From an uncultured Paraglaciecola sp. (GTDB lineage: Bacteria; Pseudomonadota; Gammaproteobacteria; Enterobacterales; Alteromonadaceae): a stretch of DNA of 64,000 nucleotides. A program made the position numbers and the translations under genes. The stretch is from positions 85,049 through 149,048 of the forward strand of contig CANMKA010000007.1 in assembly GCA_947498355.1 (NCBI GenBank), given 5' to 3'. The notes beneath the pieces are model-generated. The model was given only the letters and a program-made list of their open reading frames with translations, did no database searches and had not been told where the DNA came from. Each line of letters begins with the position of its first letter. Position 1 is the first letter of the stretch. Positions 39,213 through 47,426 of the stretch are shown in pieces.

Positions 39213-40046
39213 TTATTGATCGTACACAGTTGGGATTGGCACACGTTTGTGTTGAGTTTTAACAAAAATACTGGTTAGCTTTTCACTAACATAAGCCTCA
39301 ACTTGTCTACCCTCTAAAAAGTCGTCAATTTGATCATAACTCAGGCCCAAGGCTTGCTCATCGGATTTTTGAGGATCTAAGGTTTCTAAGTCAGCCGTAG
39401 GCGCCTTGGTTACTACTTTGGAAGGAGCACCCAAGTGACTAGCTATTTGTCTAACTTGACGTTTATTTAGACCAAATAAAGGCGCTAAATCGCATGCGCC
39501 ATCGCCATACTTGGTATAAAACCCTGTAATATTTTCAGCGGAATGATCGGTACCTAATACTAAACCGTCAAGCAAACCTGCAATTTGGTATTGTGCAACC
39601 ATGCGCGCCCGTGCTTTAACGTTACCTTTTACAAAGTCGCATTTAGCGGCATCCTTGGGCATTAACCCTTGGTTTTGCATGGCTGCTACTGTTTGTGCAT
39701 CAATTGCATCAGCACCTGGCTGCACATTAACGGCTACACTATGAGACGGCTGAATAAAATCAATTGACGCTTGAGCATCATCTTCGTCTGCTTGCACCCC
39801 ATAGGGTAAACGCACTGCGACAAACTGATAACCTTGGTCAACTGGCGAATTTAAACTGTTTACCGCTAACTGCGCTAACCTGCCCAAAGTGCAAGAATCT
39901 ATGCCACCACTGATCCCTAGGACCAAGGTCTTAGTGTAACTGTTTTTTAATTGAGTCTGGATAAAAGCAACCCGTCTGTTAATTTCGTACTCGACGTCAA
40001 TCTCGGGTAACACCCGCATTTCATCAATAATAGTTTGGGCTTGCAT
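39213..40046 (-). CDS. nadE: Ammonia-dependent NAD synthetase
   Basis: NadE amidates nicotinic acid adenine dinucleotide to NAD using ATP and ammonia. The 277-residue protein has the PP-loop SGGIDS about residue 50, the [27 protein letters not shown] motif and a C-terminal KRVPIP segment. The ATG at 40046 has GAGAGA six bases upstream; an ORF start at 40073 is longer and less likely. Length matches E. coli (no glutaminase domain), so it is the ammonia-dependent form. Confidence 0.94.
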   Translation of the reverse strand: MQAQTIIDEMRVLPEIDVEYEINRRVAFIQTQLKNSYTKTLVLGISGGIDSCTLGRLAQLAVNSLNSPVDQGYQFVAVRLPYGVQADEDDAQASIDFIQPSHSVAVNVQPGADAIDAQTVAAMQNQGLMPKDAAKCDFVKGNVKARARMVAQYQIAGLLDGLVLGTDHSAENITGFYTKYGDGACDLAPLFGLNKRQVRQIASHLGAPSKVVTKAPTADLETLDPQKSDEQALGLSYDQIDDFLEGRQVEAYVSEKLTSIFVKTQHKRVPIPTVYDQ

Positions 40047-40221
40047 AATCTCTCTCACTACCTGTAAATACATGAACGGCTAATGTGTATGATATCGAAC
40101 TACATCCGCTCATAGTTTATACCTTACGCCTTGTGAAAATGCGTTAAGGTGACTCAAATGCTGAGTTCTGTCTACTTAACCAAAAGAACGCGGCCCAAAG
40201 TATTAACCGGAAGCGAATGTA

Positions 40222-40764
40222 ATGACGTACCAAAAAGGCCTTAGTCTAATTGAATTAATGATCACACTGTCTATTTTGATGATTATTTTAACTGCTGTTG
40301 GGCCTAGCATTCAAAGTATATTGATAAAAAACCGAGTAATATCTGAAATCAATGAATTAAGTTCAATTATTCAGTATGCAAGGCACCAAGCAATTGACGA
40401 ACAGACCTTAGTCTCGGTTTGTCCCTCAACCGACTATACCAACTGTTCTACCAATTGGAATGATCCCAAAATGGTGTTTATCGACTCAAATGCTGACACC
40501 ACACGCAATGCCGATGAGCCTTTATTGGTAAGCATTGAAGCTCTATCACCTACTAATATCATGACCAGCAGTGAAAACATTATTCAATTCACTGAAACTG
40601 GTCAAGCTAGTCAAGCTTCAGCACTACTTTTGTGTCACCAAGATAAAAAAGCAGAATATGCCAGAGCCTTGAATGTTACGGTTCAAGGCCGAGTTAGGTT
40701 GAGTACTGACTCAAACAAAGACGGCGTGTTCGAAGATACGTCAGGTATTAACCTTTCATGCTGA
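40222..40764 (+). CDS. Type IV pilin-like pseudopilin (GspH/FimT type), orphan
   Basis: The 180-residue protein has a type III prepilin signal: KG followed by LSLIELMITLSILMIILTAV, with cleavage after the Gly and Glu at position 5. It has the GspH/FimT-like pattern, with an AIDEQTLVSVCPS segment and Cys-containing loops in the C-terminal part. No other pilus or type II secretion gene adjoins. GGAAG lies about 9 bases before the ATG. It could be a minor pilin acting with a system encoded elsewhere. Confidence 0.75.
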   Translation: MTYQKGLSLIELMITLSILMIILTAVGPSIQSILIKNRVISEINELSSIIQYARHQAIDEQTLVSVCPSTDYTNCSTNWNDPKMVFIDSNADTTRNADEPLLVSIEALSPTNIMTSSENIIQFTETGQASQASALLLCHQDKKAEYARALNVTVQGRVRLSTDSNKDGVFEDTSGINLSC

Positions 40765-40914
40765 GGTCTTATTAATTTAATGAGCCGATCGCACATACGG
40801 TTCATCAGCAAGCCCACTGCTTCCGAACCTTGTCATAAATACGTTACTTTACTTTGAGATACTTGCTCATAATGAGTCATATGTATTTATTGCTAGCAAA
40901 CGAAAGGAGCTATT

Positions 40915-41898
40915 GTGGTTAAGTGGATTGTTGTCATCTTTGTTTTTTTAAGCGTAACAACTAGTTATGCTAATCCTCTGGTTATTGCCCACAGAGGCGC
41001 ATCTGGTTATCTTCCCGAACATACCTTAGAAGCGGTTACCCTAGCTTACGCCCAAGGTGCAGATTATATCGAGCAAGACTTAGTCGTTAGTAAAGATCAC
41101 AAATTAATTGTATTGCATGATATTCACTTAGAAACCGTCACCAATGTTGAGCAAGTCTACCCTGATCGTAGACGCCACGATGGACGCTATTACGCAATCG
41201 ATTTCTCTCTTATCGAACTCAAAAAATTGACCGTTCACGAACGCCAAACGCCTTCAGGGAAAATGGTTTACTCTCAGCGTTATAGAGGCACAGCCGACTT
41301 CAAAATCTCCACCTTCTCAGAGCAGATAGAGTTGATTCAACAACTCAACAAACAGTTTGGAAAAAATGTCGGGCTTTATCCCGAAATCAAAGCCCCCGCT
41401 TGGCACAGAAGCCAAGGAGTAGACATTAGCCAACTAGTGCTAAACACGCTCAGAAAACACAAACTGGATGATCCCAAGCAAGCTGTGTATATCCAATGTT
41501 TCGACTTTGCCGAGACCAAACGCCTAAAATATCAGCTAGGGGCTAAGGCTAAACTTATTCAGCTTATTGGAGAAAATGAGTGGAATGAAGCCCCTACAGA
41601 TTTCAGTAAGCTAGTCACTCCAGAAGGATTAAAAGCTATCGCCGAGGTTGCCCACGGCATAGGCCCTTGGCTGCCTCATATCGCTAACTTTTCCGAGGGG
41701 GAATCTACTGGTCTAGTTGAACAAGCTCATGCGTTGGGGCTAACCGTTCACCCCTATACCTTTAGACAAGATGCCTTGCCAGCTGGGGTAAACCTGACTC
41801 AAACTCAAAAAATATTGTTCGAACAGTTGCAAGTAGATGGGCTATTTAGCGACTTTCCAGACACCACAAAGACATTTTTGAACACACTGCCAAAGTAA
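40915..41898 (+). CDS. glpQ: Periplasmic glycerophosphoryl diester phosphodiesterase
   Basis: GlpQ cleaves glycerophosphodiesters to glycerol-3-phosphate and an alcohol. The 327-residue product starts at GTG, with AAAGGAG six bases before it. It has a signal peptide (about 1-19, ending SYA) and the GDPD motifs AHRGASGYLPEHT and EQDLVVSKDHKLIVLHD, with acidic metal ligands. PEIKAPAWH follows further on. The motifs are those of secreted GlpQ rather than cytosolic UgpQ. No glpT adjoins. Confidence 0.9.
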   Translation: MVKWIVVIFVFLSVTTSYANPLVIAHRGASGYLPEHTLEAVTLAYAQGADYIEQDLVVSKDHKLIVLHDIHLETVTNVEQVYPDRRRHDGRYYAIDFSLIELKKLTVHERQTPSGKMVYSQRYRGTADFKISTFSEQIELIQQLNKQFGKNVGLYPEIKAPAWHRSQGVDISQLVLNTLRKHKLDDPKQAVYIQCFDFAETKRLKYQLGAKAKLIQLIGENEWNEAPTDFSKLVTPEGLKAIAEVAHGIGPWLPHIANFSEGESTGLVEQAHALGLTVHPYTFRQDALPAGVNLTQTQKILFEQLQVDGLFSDFPDTTKTFLNTLPK

Positions 41899-42104
41899 CG
41901 CGAAAAAGTGTCAATCAATGTTTAGACAATCTTATTCACATCAACTTGGTTAGCTATTCTTAAGAGCAAAAATTGTTTTTTGAACGTACGCTAAATTGTA
42001 AACTGGTTATACTCATATCAGAGCCTGTTGATTTGTGCTGTCTTGGTATAAAGGATTCAATTGTCCTGAGTGGGTAGCTCTTCCCTAAACACGAGGCGAT
42101 ATTT

Positions 42105-42797
42105 ATGATTAAGCGAATTTACTTTCAACCACTTACATTTTTGCCCTTCTCGGTTTTAACGAAATCGCTTAGGTTAACTCTACTTATATTACTTGCGTTT
42201 TCGGCCCAAGGTCAGGCCTCTAATCATAAAGATGCCTACTCCCTTGAACCTATTGCAAGTGATCATTTTGATTCAGTACACGTTGCCAATAATGCGGCGT
42301 TGCCTAGGGCCCCCCATGTTTATATAGCCGAGATTGACGTGAATTTTAGTCCAAATTGGCTATCAGAATTTCAAAGCGCGACCACGAAACACTATCGTCA
42401 ACGCATTAAACAAGAATATGCCAAGATGTTAAATGATCATCTTGAGGTGGCGTTAAGCAATGATGGCTGGACCTTAATTGACCAACCAAATAGCGACGCC
42501 CTTACCTTAATAGCTAAACTTAACGATCTACACATTAATGGGCCGAGTCAACTTAACAAGCAACACATTTTAGTGCACAGCGTTGGCCAAACAAGCGTAA
42601 CAATGGAAGTAAAAGGGACAGATGGTAAGGCTATATTTGCGATTGAAGATAGCCGCAATGCAGGTGGACTAACGCCAAGCATATTTGAAACCGACAGAGC
42701 AACGAATTACGCTTTGTTTAGTCGTTTGACCAAAGGTTGGGCGGATATTTTCGTTTCATATTTAAATTTAAGCACCCAAGAAATCAAACGTTCTTAA
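42105..42797 (+). CDS. Secreted protein of unknown function (possibly DUF3313-like)
   Basis: The 230-residue protein has a long N-terminal region ending in a signal segment (about 24-39, TLLILLAFSAQGQA). The mature region has a strand-helix pattern (HVYIAEIDVNF, LEVALSNDGWTLIDQPNSDALTLIAKLND, GWADIFVSYL). The order resembles DUF3313-type periplasmic proteins, but the match is by eye and weak. No operon partner; a promoter-rich spacer precedes it. Function unknown. Confidence 0.55.
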   Translation: MIKRIYFQPLTFLPFSVLTKSLRLTLLILLAFSAQGQASNHKDAYSLEPIASDHFDSVHVANNAALPRAPHVYIAEIDVNFSPNWLSEFQSATTKHYRQRIKQEYAKMLNDHLEVALSNDGWTLIDQPNSDALTLIAKLNDLHINGPSQLNKQHILVHSVGQTSVTMEVKGTDGKAIFAIEDSRNAGGLTPSIFETDRATNYALFSRLTKGWADIFVSYLNLSTQEIKRS

Positions 42798-42933
42798 CCT
42801 AATTACCTAGACTCTCCGTCAGTTACAATACAGAGTCTACTTAACCTGAACTCGGGTTAATTAGACTTTATTCATAAACCATAAAGACATTAGCGGGCTA
42901 ACTCTCGAGAGTGATTGGGCCATAAGCTCATAC

Positions 42934-43812
42934 TCAAGGCTTTGACATTCTCACTACAACTCGACGGTTTTTCGCTCGGGCGCTGTCATTCGAGTTTGGT
43001 GAAATATGTCGACGTTCGCCATGTCCGGTCACTTCAATTCTATCTGGCTCTACGCCCATAGACCTAAAGAAAGCTTTTATCTCAACGGCTCTGCGAATAG
43101 AAACCTGCCTGTTAACACCACGGTTACCGTAACTGTCGGTATAACCATCTAACAACACCAACTCCAAATCACTGTCCTCTTTAAGGTACTCGCCTATCAT
43201 GGCCAAGCGTTTTTGAGAGTATTTGGTTAAGACGGTATTATTAAATTGATAGGTCAGTACCGTATAGGCAATATCTTCAAAAGAATAAGGTAATAGGTTT
43301 GCGACGCACTCAGCAAATTCTTGATAAGGTCCAGCAAAATTACTGGCGTTCAGGCCAACCGCAACTCGGTCATATTCGTTATACCAATCTTGATAGTAAA
43401 TCGTTGGCCAAAACCCCTTCTCTAGCTCCGTCAACATAGTCCACGCTGCTTGCTCGGGTAAATCTCCGTTATACTGCTTGCGAATTGTCATATCAGCAAT
43501 GGTGCGCTGAACTTGACCAGGCATCCATTTGGGTGGTACTGAATAGACAGCCGCTACTCCCATATTTTTTGGAAGACGTAACATATCTAACTCAAATTCC
43601 ATATTTAGCTGTTTAGATGCAAAGCTAGTAAACATCGCCTCACCGTAACCTGGTAACGGGTGACTCAAGGTGCACTGTAAACGGTTTTTTTCCTTTAGCA
43701 TCCAATTCGACTGCTCGATCTTTGCAGTGTAATGACGGAGGGCCCCGACACTATTAAAACTGATCGCCACTAATACAGTGCTCAGCCAAAATCTGACGTT
43801 CAATTTATACAT
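42934..43812 (-). CDS. motY: Sodium-driven flagellar motor protein MotY
   Basis: MotY forms the T-ring around the sodium-driven polar flagellar motor and helps place the PomAB-type stators. The 292-residue protein has a signal peptide (ending near VGA), an N-terminal MotY domain (about 25-170) and an OmpA-like peptidoglycan-binding domain (about 180-292, with LDGYTDSYGNRGVNRQVSIRRA and the VTGHGERRHI segment). It lies divergent to rnt, the pairing also seen in other Alteromonadales and Vibrio relatives (from memory). This predicts a polar, sodium-driven flagellum. Confidence 0.88.
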   Translation of the reverse strand: MYKLNVRFWLSTVLVAISFNSVGALRHYTAKIEQSNWMLKEKNRLQCTLSHPLPGYGEAMFTSFASKQLNMEFELDMLRLPKNMGVAAVYSVPPKWMPGQVQRTIADMTIRKQYNGDLPEQAAWTMLTELEKGFWPTIYYQDWYNEYDRVAVGLNASNFAGPYQEFAECVANLLPYSFEDIAYTVLTYQFNNTVLTKYSQKRLAMIGEYLKEDSDLELVLLDGYTDSYGNRGVNRQVSIRRAVEIKAFFRSMGVEPDRIEVTGHGERRHISPNSNDSARAKNRRVVVRMSKP

Positions 43813-44017
43813 GTATTGGGACTCCCGAGTATGAATGCGTCAATGAAATTTATCACTTATAGCCAGCAAGGCCTAACTTATATAAGTAGTATCGACAAAA
43901 ACAACCAAACACTTAAGGCAATTTGAGGTAAGTAATGGAGATTTAAGTTGAATCGTCACTAGCGACCCACTCTGAACCTTGCGATAATCACCGTAAGTAA
44001 TGTCGATGTAGACTCCC

Positions 44018-44638
44018 ATGTCAGAAACCCAAGAACTAAAAAACCGCTTCCGTGGATACTTTCCCGTTATTATTGATGTAGAAACTGCCGGCTTCAACGC
44101 TGCAACGGATGCATTGTTAGAAGTCGCAGCCGTAACCACAAAAATGGATGAAAACGGCCTACTTTACCCTGATAAAACCTTTCATTATCACGTAGAACCT
44201 TTCGAAAATGCTAATCTTGAACAGGCAGCCTTGGATTTTAACGGCATTGACCCATACTGTGCGTTACGAGGCGCGCTAGATGAATCTGAAGTAATGAAAG
44301 ACCTGTGTAAAAATGTCCGTAAAGAACAAAAGGCTGCAGACTGTCAACGCTCAGTCATAGTGGCTCACAATGCCTCATTTGATCAAAGTTTTGTTAATGC
44401 AGCGATTGAACGTAGCCATATTAAGCGCAGCCCTTTTCATCCCTTTGTCTCATTTGATACAACCTCACTCGCAGGCTTAGCACTCGGTCAAACCGTATTA
44501 GTTAAAGCATGCGAAGCAGCTGGGATCCCTTTTGATCAAAAAGAAGCACACTCGGCCTTATACGACACCCAGCGTACCGCAGAGTTGTTTTGTTTTATCG
44601 TCAATAAATGGCAACGCTTAGGTGGAATGACTGTATAA
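44018..44638 (+). CDS. rnt: Ribonuclease T
   Basis: RNase T is a dimeric 3'-5' exonuclease that matures tRNA and 5S/23S rRNA ends. The 206-residue protein is a DEDDh exonuclease: D20 and E22 in [12 protein letters not shown], an Asp in AHNASFDQ and the His-Asp pair in [15 protein letters not shown]. Length is normal. It lies divergent to motY, and its end converges on the peroxiredoxin gene. Confidence 0.95.
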   Translation: MSETQELKNRFRGYFPVIIDVETAGFNAATDALLEVAAVTTKMDENGLLYPDKTFHYHVEPFENANLEQAALDFNGIDPYCALRGALDESEVMKDLCKNVRKEQKAADCQRSVIVAHNASFDQSFVNAAIERSHIKRSPFHPFVSFDTTSLAGLALGQTVLVKACEAAGIPFDQKEAHSALYDTQRTAELFCFIVNKWQRLGGMTV

Positions 44639-44727
44639 CGTGCAAACCGAGTGTTTTTTCAGTAAAAATTAGCGTAGTAGTTGGACATAACCACTGAATA
44701 CCATAAGTAATGCCAATGTTTACGTAT

Positions 44728-44754
44728 AAAAAAACCGCTAACAAGCGGCTTTTT
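44728..44754 (-). terminator. Terminator for the peroxiredoxin gene (possibly bidirectional with rnt)
   Basis: A hairpin of AACCGCT / AGCGGCTT type with a 4-base loop, flanked by A- and T-runs, lies between convergent genes. On the minus strand the only non-Watson-Crick pair is a G-U wobble, so it fits that strand best. Confidence 0.8.
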
Positions 44755-44777
44755 TATGTGTAAACAATGGTAACGAA

Positions 44778-45383
44778 TTATAAATCGCTAGCATTCTCTG
44801 AAAGGTAACTTGCAACGCCTTCAGGACTTGCATCCATACCTTTAGCACCTTCTTGCCAACCGGCAGGACAAACTTCGCCGTGTTCTTCGTGGAAGTTAAG
44901 GGCATCTACCATGCGTAACATTTCGTCAATGTTACGACCAAGAGGCAAGTCATTAACGACTTGATGACGAACGATACCTTCTTTGTCGATTAAGAACGAA
45001 CCACGGAAAGCAACGCCTGCATCTGGATGCTCTACGTCATATGCCTGACAAATGTCGTGTTTAACATCAGCAACCAAAGTATATTTAACTGGGCCAATAC
45101 CGCCATCGTTAATCGGTGTGTTACGCCATGCATTGTGGCTGAACTGTGAATCAATAGACACGCCAATCACTTCTACTCCACGCTTTTGAAATTCTTCGTA
45201 GCGCTTGTCAAAAGCAATTAGCTCAGAAGGGCATACAAAGGTAAAATCAAGTGGGTAGAAAAAGATTACTGCACTTTTTCCTTTAATTGCTTCGCTAAGA
45301 GTGAAGCTATCAACTATCTCACCGCTACCTAAAACTGCAGCTGCTGTGAAATCAGGTGCTGGACGACTAACTAAAACGCTCAT
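44778..45383 (-). CDS. Typical 2-Cys peroxiredoxin (AhpC/Prx1 family)
   Basis: The 201-residue thiol peroxidase reduces hydrogen peroxide and organic peroxides. The peroxidatic C51 lies in FTFVCPSE and the resolving C172 in EVCPAGW, the pair that forms the intersubunit disulfide. No AhpF-like flavoprotein adjoins, so the reductant is probably thioredoxin (inference). The next gene, bfd, is divergent, and two Fur-like boxes lie in the shared spacer. Confidence 0.93.
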   Translation of the reverse strand: MSVLVSRPAPDFTAAAVLGSGEIVDSFTLSEAIKGKSAVIFFYPLDFTFVCPSELIAFDKRYEEFQKRGVEVIGVSIDSQFSHNAWRNTPINDGGIGPVKYTLVADVKHDICQAYDVEHPDAGVAFRGSFLIDKEGIVRHQVVNDLPLGRNIDEMLRMVDALNFHEEHGEVCPAGWQEGAKGMDASPEGVASYLSENASDL

Positions 45384-45583
45384 TTAAATCTCCGACTGGT
45401 TTGTTTCAAAAAGTGGGCAGACCCACATATTTAAGTGTTACAACGTAGTGCATATGAGTGCGATAGCCGCAAAAAACAATAGCCGCTCAAAAATAAATTA
45501 CAGATTTAGTTAACTTCAAAGCACTAGTACAACTTTGATAATTAACAATTAATCTGATCTTGAGATACTCAATATTAATTCTA

Positions 45584-45602
45584 AGTAGGAATTATTCTTA
45601 TT
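45584..45602. promoter_or_regulatory. Fur-box-like site 1 upstream of bfd
   Basis: The reverse complement AATAAGAATAATTCCTACT matches the Fur operator AATGAGAATNATTCTCATT at about 15 of 19 positions. It lies 72 bp before the bfd ATG, with a second site 39 bp downstream. Confidence 0.5.
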
Positions 45603-45622
45603 TACTGCTTGCATCAGATGTA

Positions 45623-45641
45623 AATAACAATTATTCTTATT
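45623..45641. promoter_or_regulatory. Fur-box-like site 2 upstream of bfd
   Basis: The reverse complement AATAAGAATAATTGTTATT matches the Fur pattern at about 16 of 19 positions. Sites 1 and 2 share the 13-mer AATTATTCTTATT in direct repeat. It ends 32 bp before the bfd ATG, a position where Fur would block transcription. Confidence 0.6.
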
Positions 45642-45673
45642 AATGTAATTAATCTAAACCACTGGGGCATAGT

Positions 45674-45868
45674 ATGTACGTTTGTTTATGTCATGGCATT
45701 ACAGACAAAGCCATTCAAGAATCTGTTGTTGAACACGGTGTGGGCAACATGCGTGAGCTTAAGAAACGCCTAGGTGTTGGCTCTCAGTGCGGAACCTGTA
45801 TTCAATTGGCACAAAGTATTATTGATAACACTATTGTCGACGAATTACTATTTAAAGAGGTTTGCTAG
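45674..45868 (+). CDS. bfd: Bacterioferritin-associated ferredoxin
   Basis: Bfd is a small [2Fe-2S] protein that reduces the heme of bacterioferritin to release stored iron. The 64-residue protein has the four cluster cysteines C4, C6, C39 and C42, with the family CLCHGITDKAI and GSQCGTC motifs. No bacterioferritin gene is next to it. Fur boxes upstream fit expression under iron starvation. Confidence 0.9.
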   Translation: MYVCLCHGITDKAIQESVVEHGVGNMRELKKRLGVGSQCGTCIQLAQSIIDNTIVDELLFKEVC

Positions 45869-46274
45869 GCATAAAAGCCAAGCACTCCCATCTATAAAAG
45901 CTTTGTTCTTATTTTCTTTAAAAAGTTTTAACCCTCTGACCATTCTAATGTTAGTAACCTAATATCCGCCCCTAGCCTTGGCAATTGGCTCTCAAGTAGC
46001 TTATCAAAAGAAACAAGCAAACCTACTACAACCTAAAGTATTCTCTGACGGCCAATCTCTCGTAAAAATCCTATTAATACTAACTGGTATAATTTATAAA
46101 TATCGTGTTATTGAAAATCTAATAAACAAGCATCATTACTAATTGCAACATCAAGTGTTGATTTAAAATGATCTACACATAATCTAGGGTTCAAGTTTGT
46201 CACCTAAAAGTGGCCGTACCGCGTATAAATAATTGAAATTCCCCCGCTCCCCAACCCTGTTAGCGAAGGTAATA
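45869..46274. other. Gene-free stretch between bfd and smrA
   Basis: In these 406 bp I see no supported gene, terminator or clear promoter. The region is AT-rich. An ORF overlapping bfd in another frame (45774-45962) lacks a ribosome-binding site and has no recognisable features. Confidence 0.5.
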
Positions 46275-46862
46275 ATGAAAAACAAAGACAGTGATTTATG
46301 CATCAATGAATTTTTTGAAGCATTTAAAGACGTAGTGCCAATCAAAAATGATGATCGAGTACTCACCTCAAATAGAACAAACTTATTGTCTAAACAATTG
46401 AAAAGGCAGGCCTTAGAGAAACACCACACACTATCGAACAACTATTTGCTTACATCGGCATTACCGCCACTCGATCCCTATGATCATATCAGTTACAGAC
46501 AAGACGGGGTTCAACAGGGTGTATTCAAAAACTTACGCCTAGGAAAGTACGCAATTGATAGTGTTATTCAGTTACAAAATATTCAATTTGAAGTGGCTAG
46601 GCAGCGTATATTTGAGCAAGTACTACACCAACACCAGAAAGGCGCAAGATGCATACTAATAAAGCATGGTTTGGGTTTGAACAATAAACCTTACCCGGGT
46701 TTTTTAAAAACTTACGTGAACACTTGGTTGTTGCAGTTAGAGGAAGTGTTAGCATTTCACTCAGCCTTACCCAAACACGGCGGAAATGGCGGCACCTATG
46801 TATTGCTAAAGAAAAATGCGAGTGAAAAAGCCAAAAACAGAGAAGAGCATAGCAAACGCTGA
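46275..46862 (+). CDS. smrA: Smr-domain DNA endonuclease SmrA-like protein
   Basis: The 195-residue protein has an Smr (small MutS-related) domain in its C-terminal half (about 90-180). This includes the LRLGKYAIDSVIQLQNIQFEVARQRI region and the ARCILIKHGLGLNNKPYPGFLKTYVNTWL region, with the HG[LF]G motif. The N-terminal part fits the SmrA/YdaL family (nicking endonuclease of unknown cellular role). GAAGG lies six bases before the ATG at 46275; the frame extends upstream to a TTG at 46233 but that is less likely. Confidence 0.85.
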   Translation: MKNKDSDLCINEFFEAFKDVVPIKNDDRVLTSNRTNLLSKQLKRQALEKHHTLSNNYLLTSALPPLDPYDHISYRQDGVQQGVFKNLRLGKYAIDSVIQLQNIQFEVARQRIFEQVLHQHQKGARCILIKHGLGLNNKPYPGFLKTYVNTWLLQLEEVLAFHSALPKHGGNGGTYVLLKKNASEKAKNREEHSKR

Positions 46863-46924
46863 AATGTATCTAGCTAAGATATAGAATTCTATTTTAATTG
46901 GCGAAACTTAGGGGGGTAAATAAA

Positions 46925-47080
46925 CTAGCTAGAGTGAGTGTAGCTGGTTGCCGTAACAGAATAGCCAACCTCAGGCATTGTTGTAGACGAGGCAGAAGCA
47001 CTCATTACCGCAGCAACCGCTAATACAATTACTGTCACTAACACGCCTACTAAACCAAACCCTTTACTTGACCGATTCAT
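46925..47080 (-). CDS. Small hydrophobic protein (51 residues), unknown
   Basis: A short ORF begins MNRSSKGFGLVGVLVTVIVL and continues as a hydrophobic helix (AVAAVMSASAS) followed by a polar tail of about 18 residues. AAGAGA lies about 7 bases before the ATG, a good ribosome-binding site. The KGFGLVGVLV start resembles a prepilin-type leader (Gly then Phe) but lacks the Glu at position 5, so pilin status is doubtful. It lies between smrA (convergent) and the purL terminator. Function unknown; whether it is expressed is uncertain. Confidence 0.55.
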   Translation of the reverse strand: MNRSSKGFGLVGVLVTVIVLAVAAVMSASASSTTMPEVGYSVTATSYTHSS

Positions 47081-47426
47081 ATCTATCTCTTGCTATTCAT
47101 CTATGTTTGTTAAATCGTTGAGTCCTACCGAAAATGCAGATGTCAAAGTCCTTGTCAACTAGTAAAACGATGTTAGTTTGTATTCAACTGATATACAAGG
47201 ATTTATTATAAGAAAAACAAAATATTTAACTATTCACCTTGACTTGTTAAATAGTTGTGAATTATTAGCGTAAAATTGGGCCGCCCGACATTTAGATAAA
47301 CAGTTAAATAATACGAAAAAAATATCATTCAGACTGCGAAGCTTTTTGTCTCAACCCCAATAAAAAAGCCGCAAAACCATAATGATTTTGCGGCCATATT
47401 TTAATAAAAAATGCTAAATGGATTGA
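47081..47426. other. Spacer between the small ORF and purL
   Basis: No further gene is seen in this AT-rich stretch; it holds the purL terminator at its right end and presumably the promoter of the small ORF on the minus strand. Confidence 0.5.
47362..47394 (-). terminator. Rho-independent terminator of purL
   Basis: On the minus strand GCCGCAAAA and TTTTGCGGC pair around a 9-base loop and are followed by TTTTTT. Confidence 0.9.

Noticed and set aside
45774..45962. 62-residue ORF overlapping bfd
   Set aside because: Out of frame with bfd, overlaps most of it, and has no ribosome-binding site or family resemblance.
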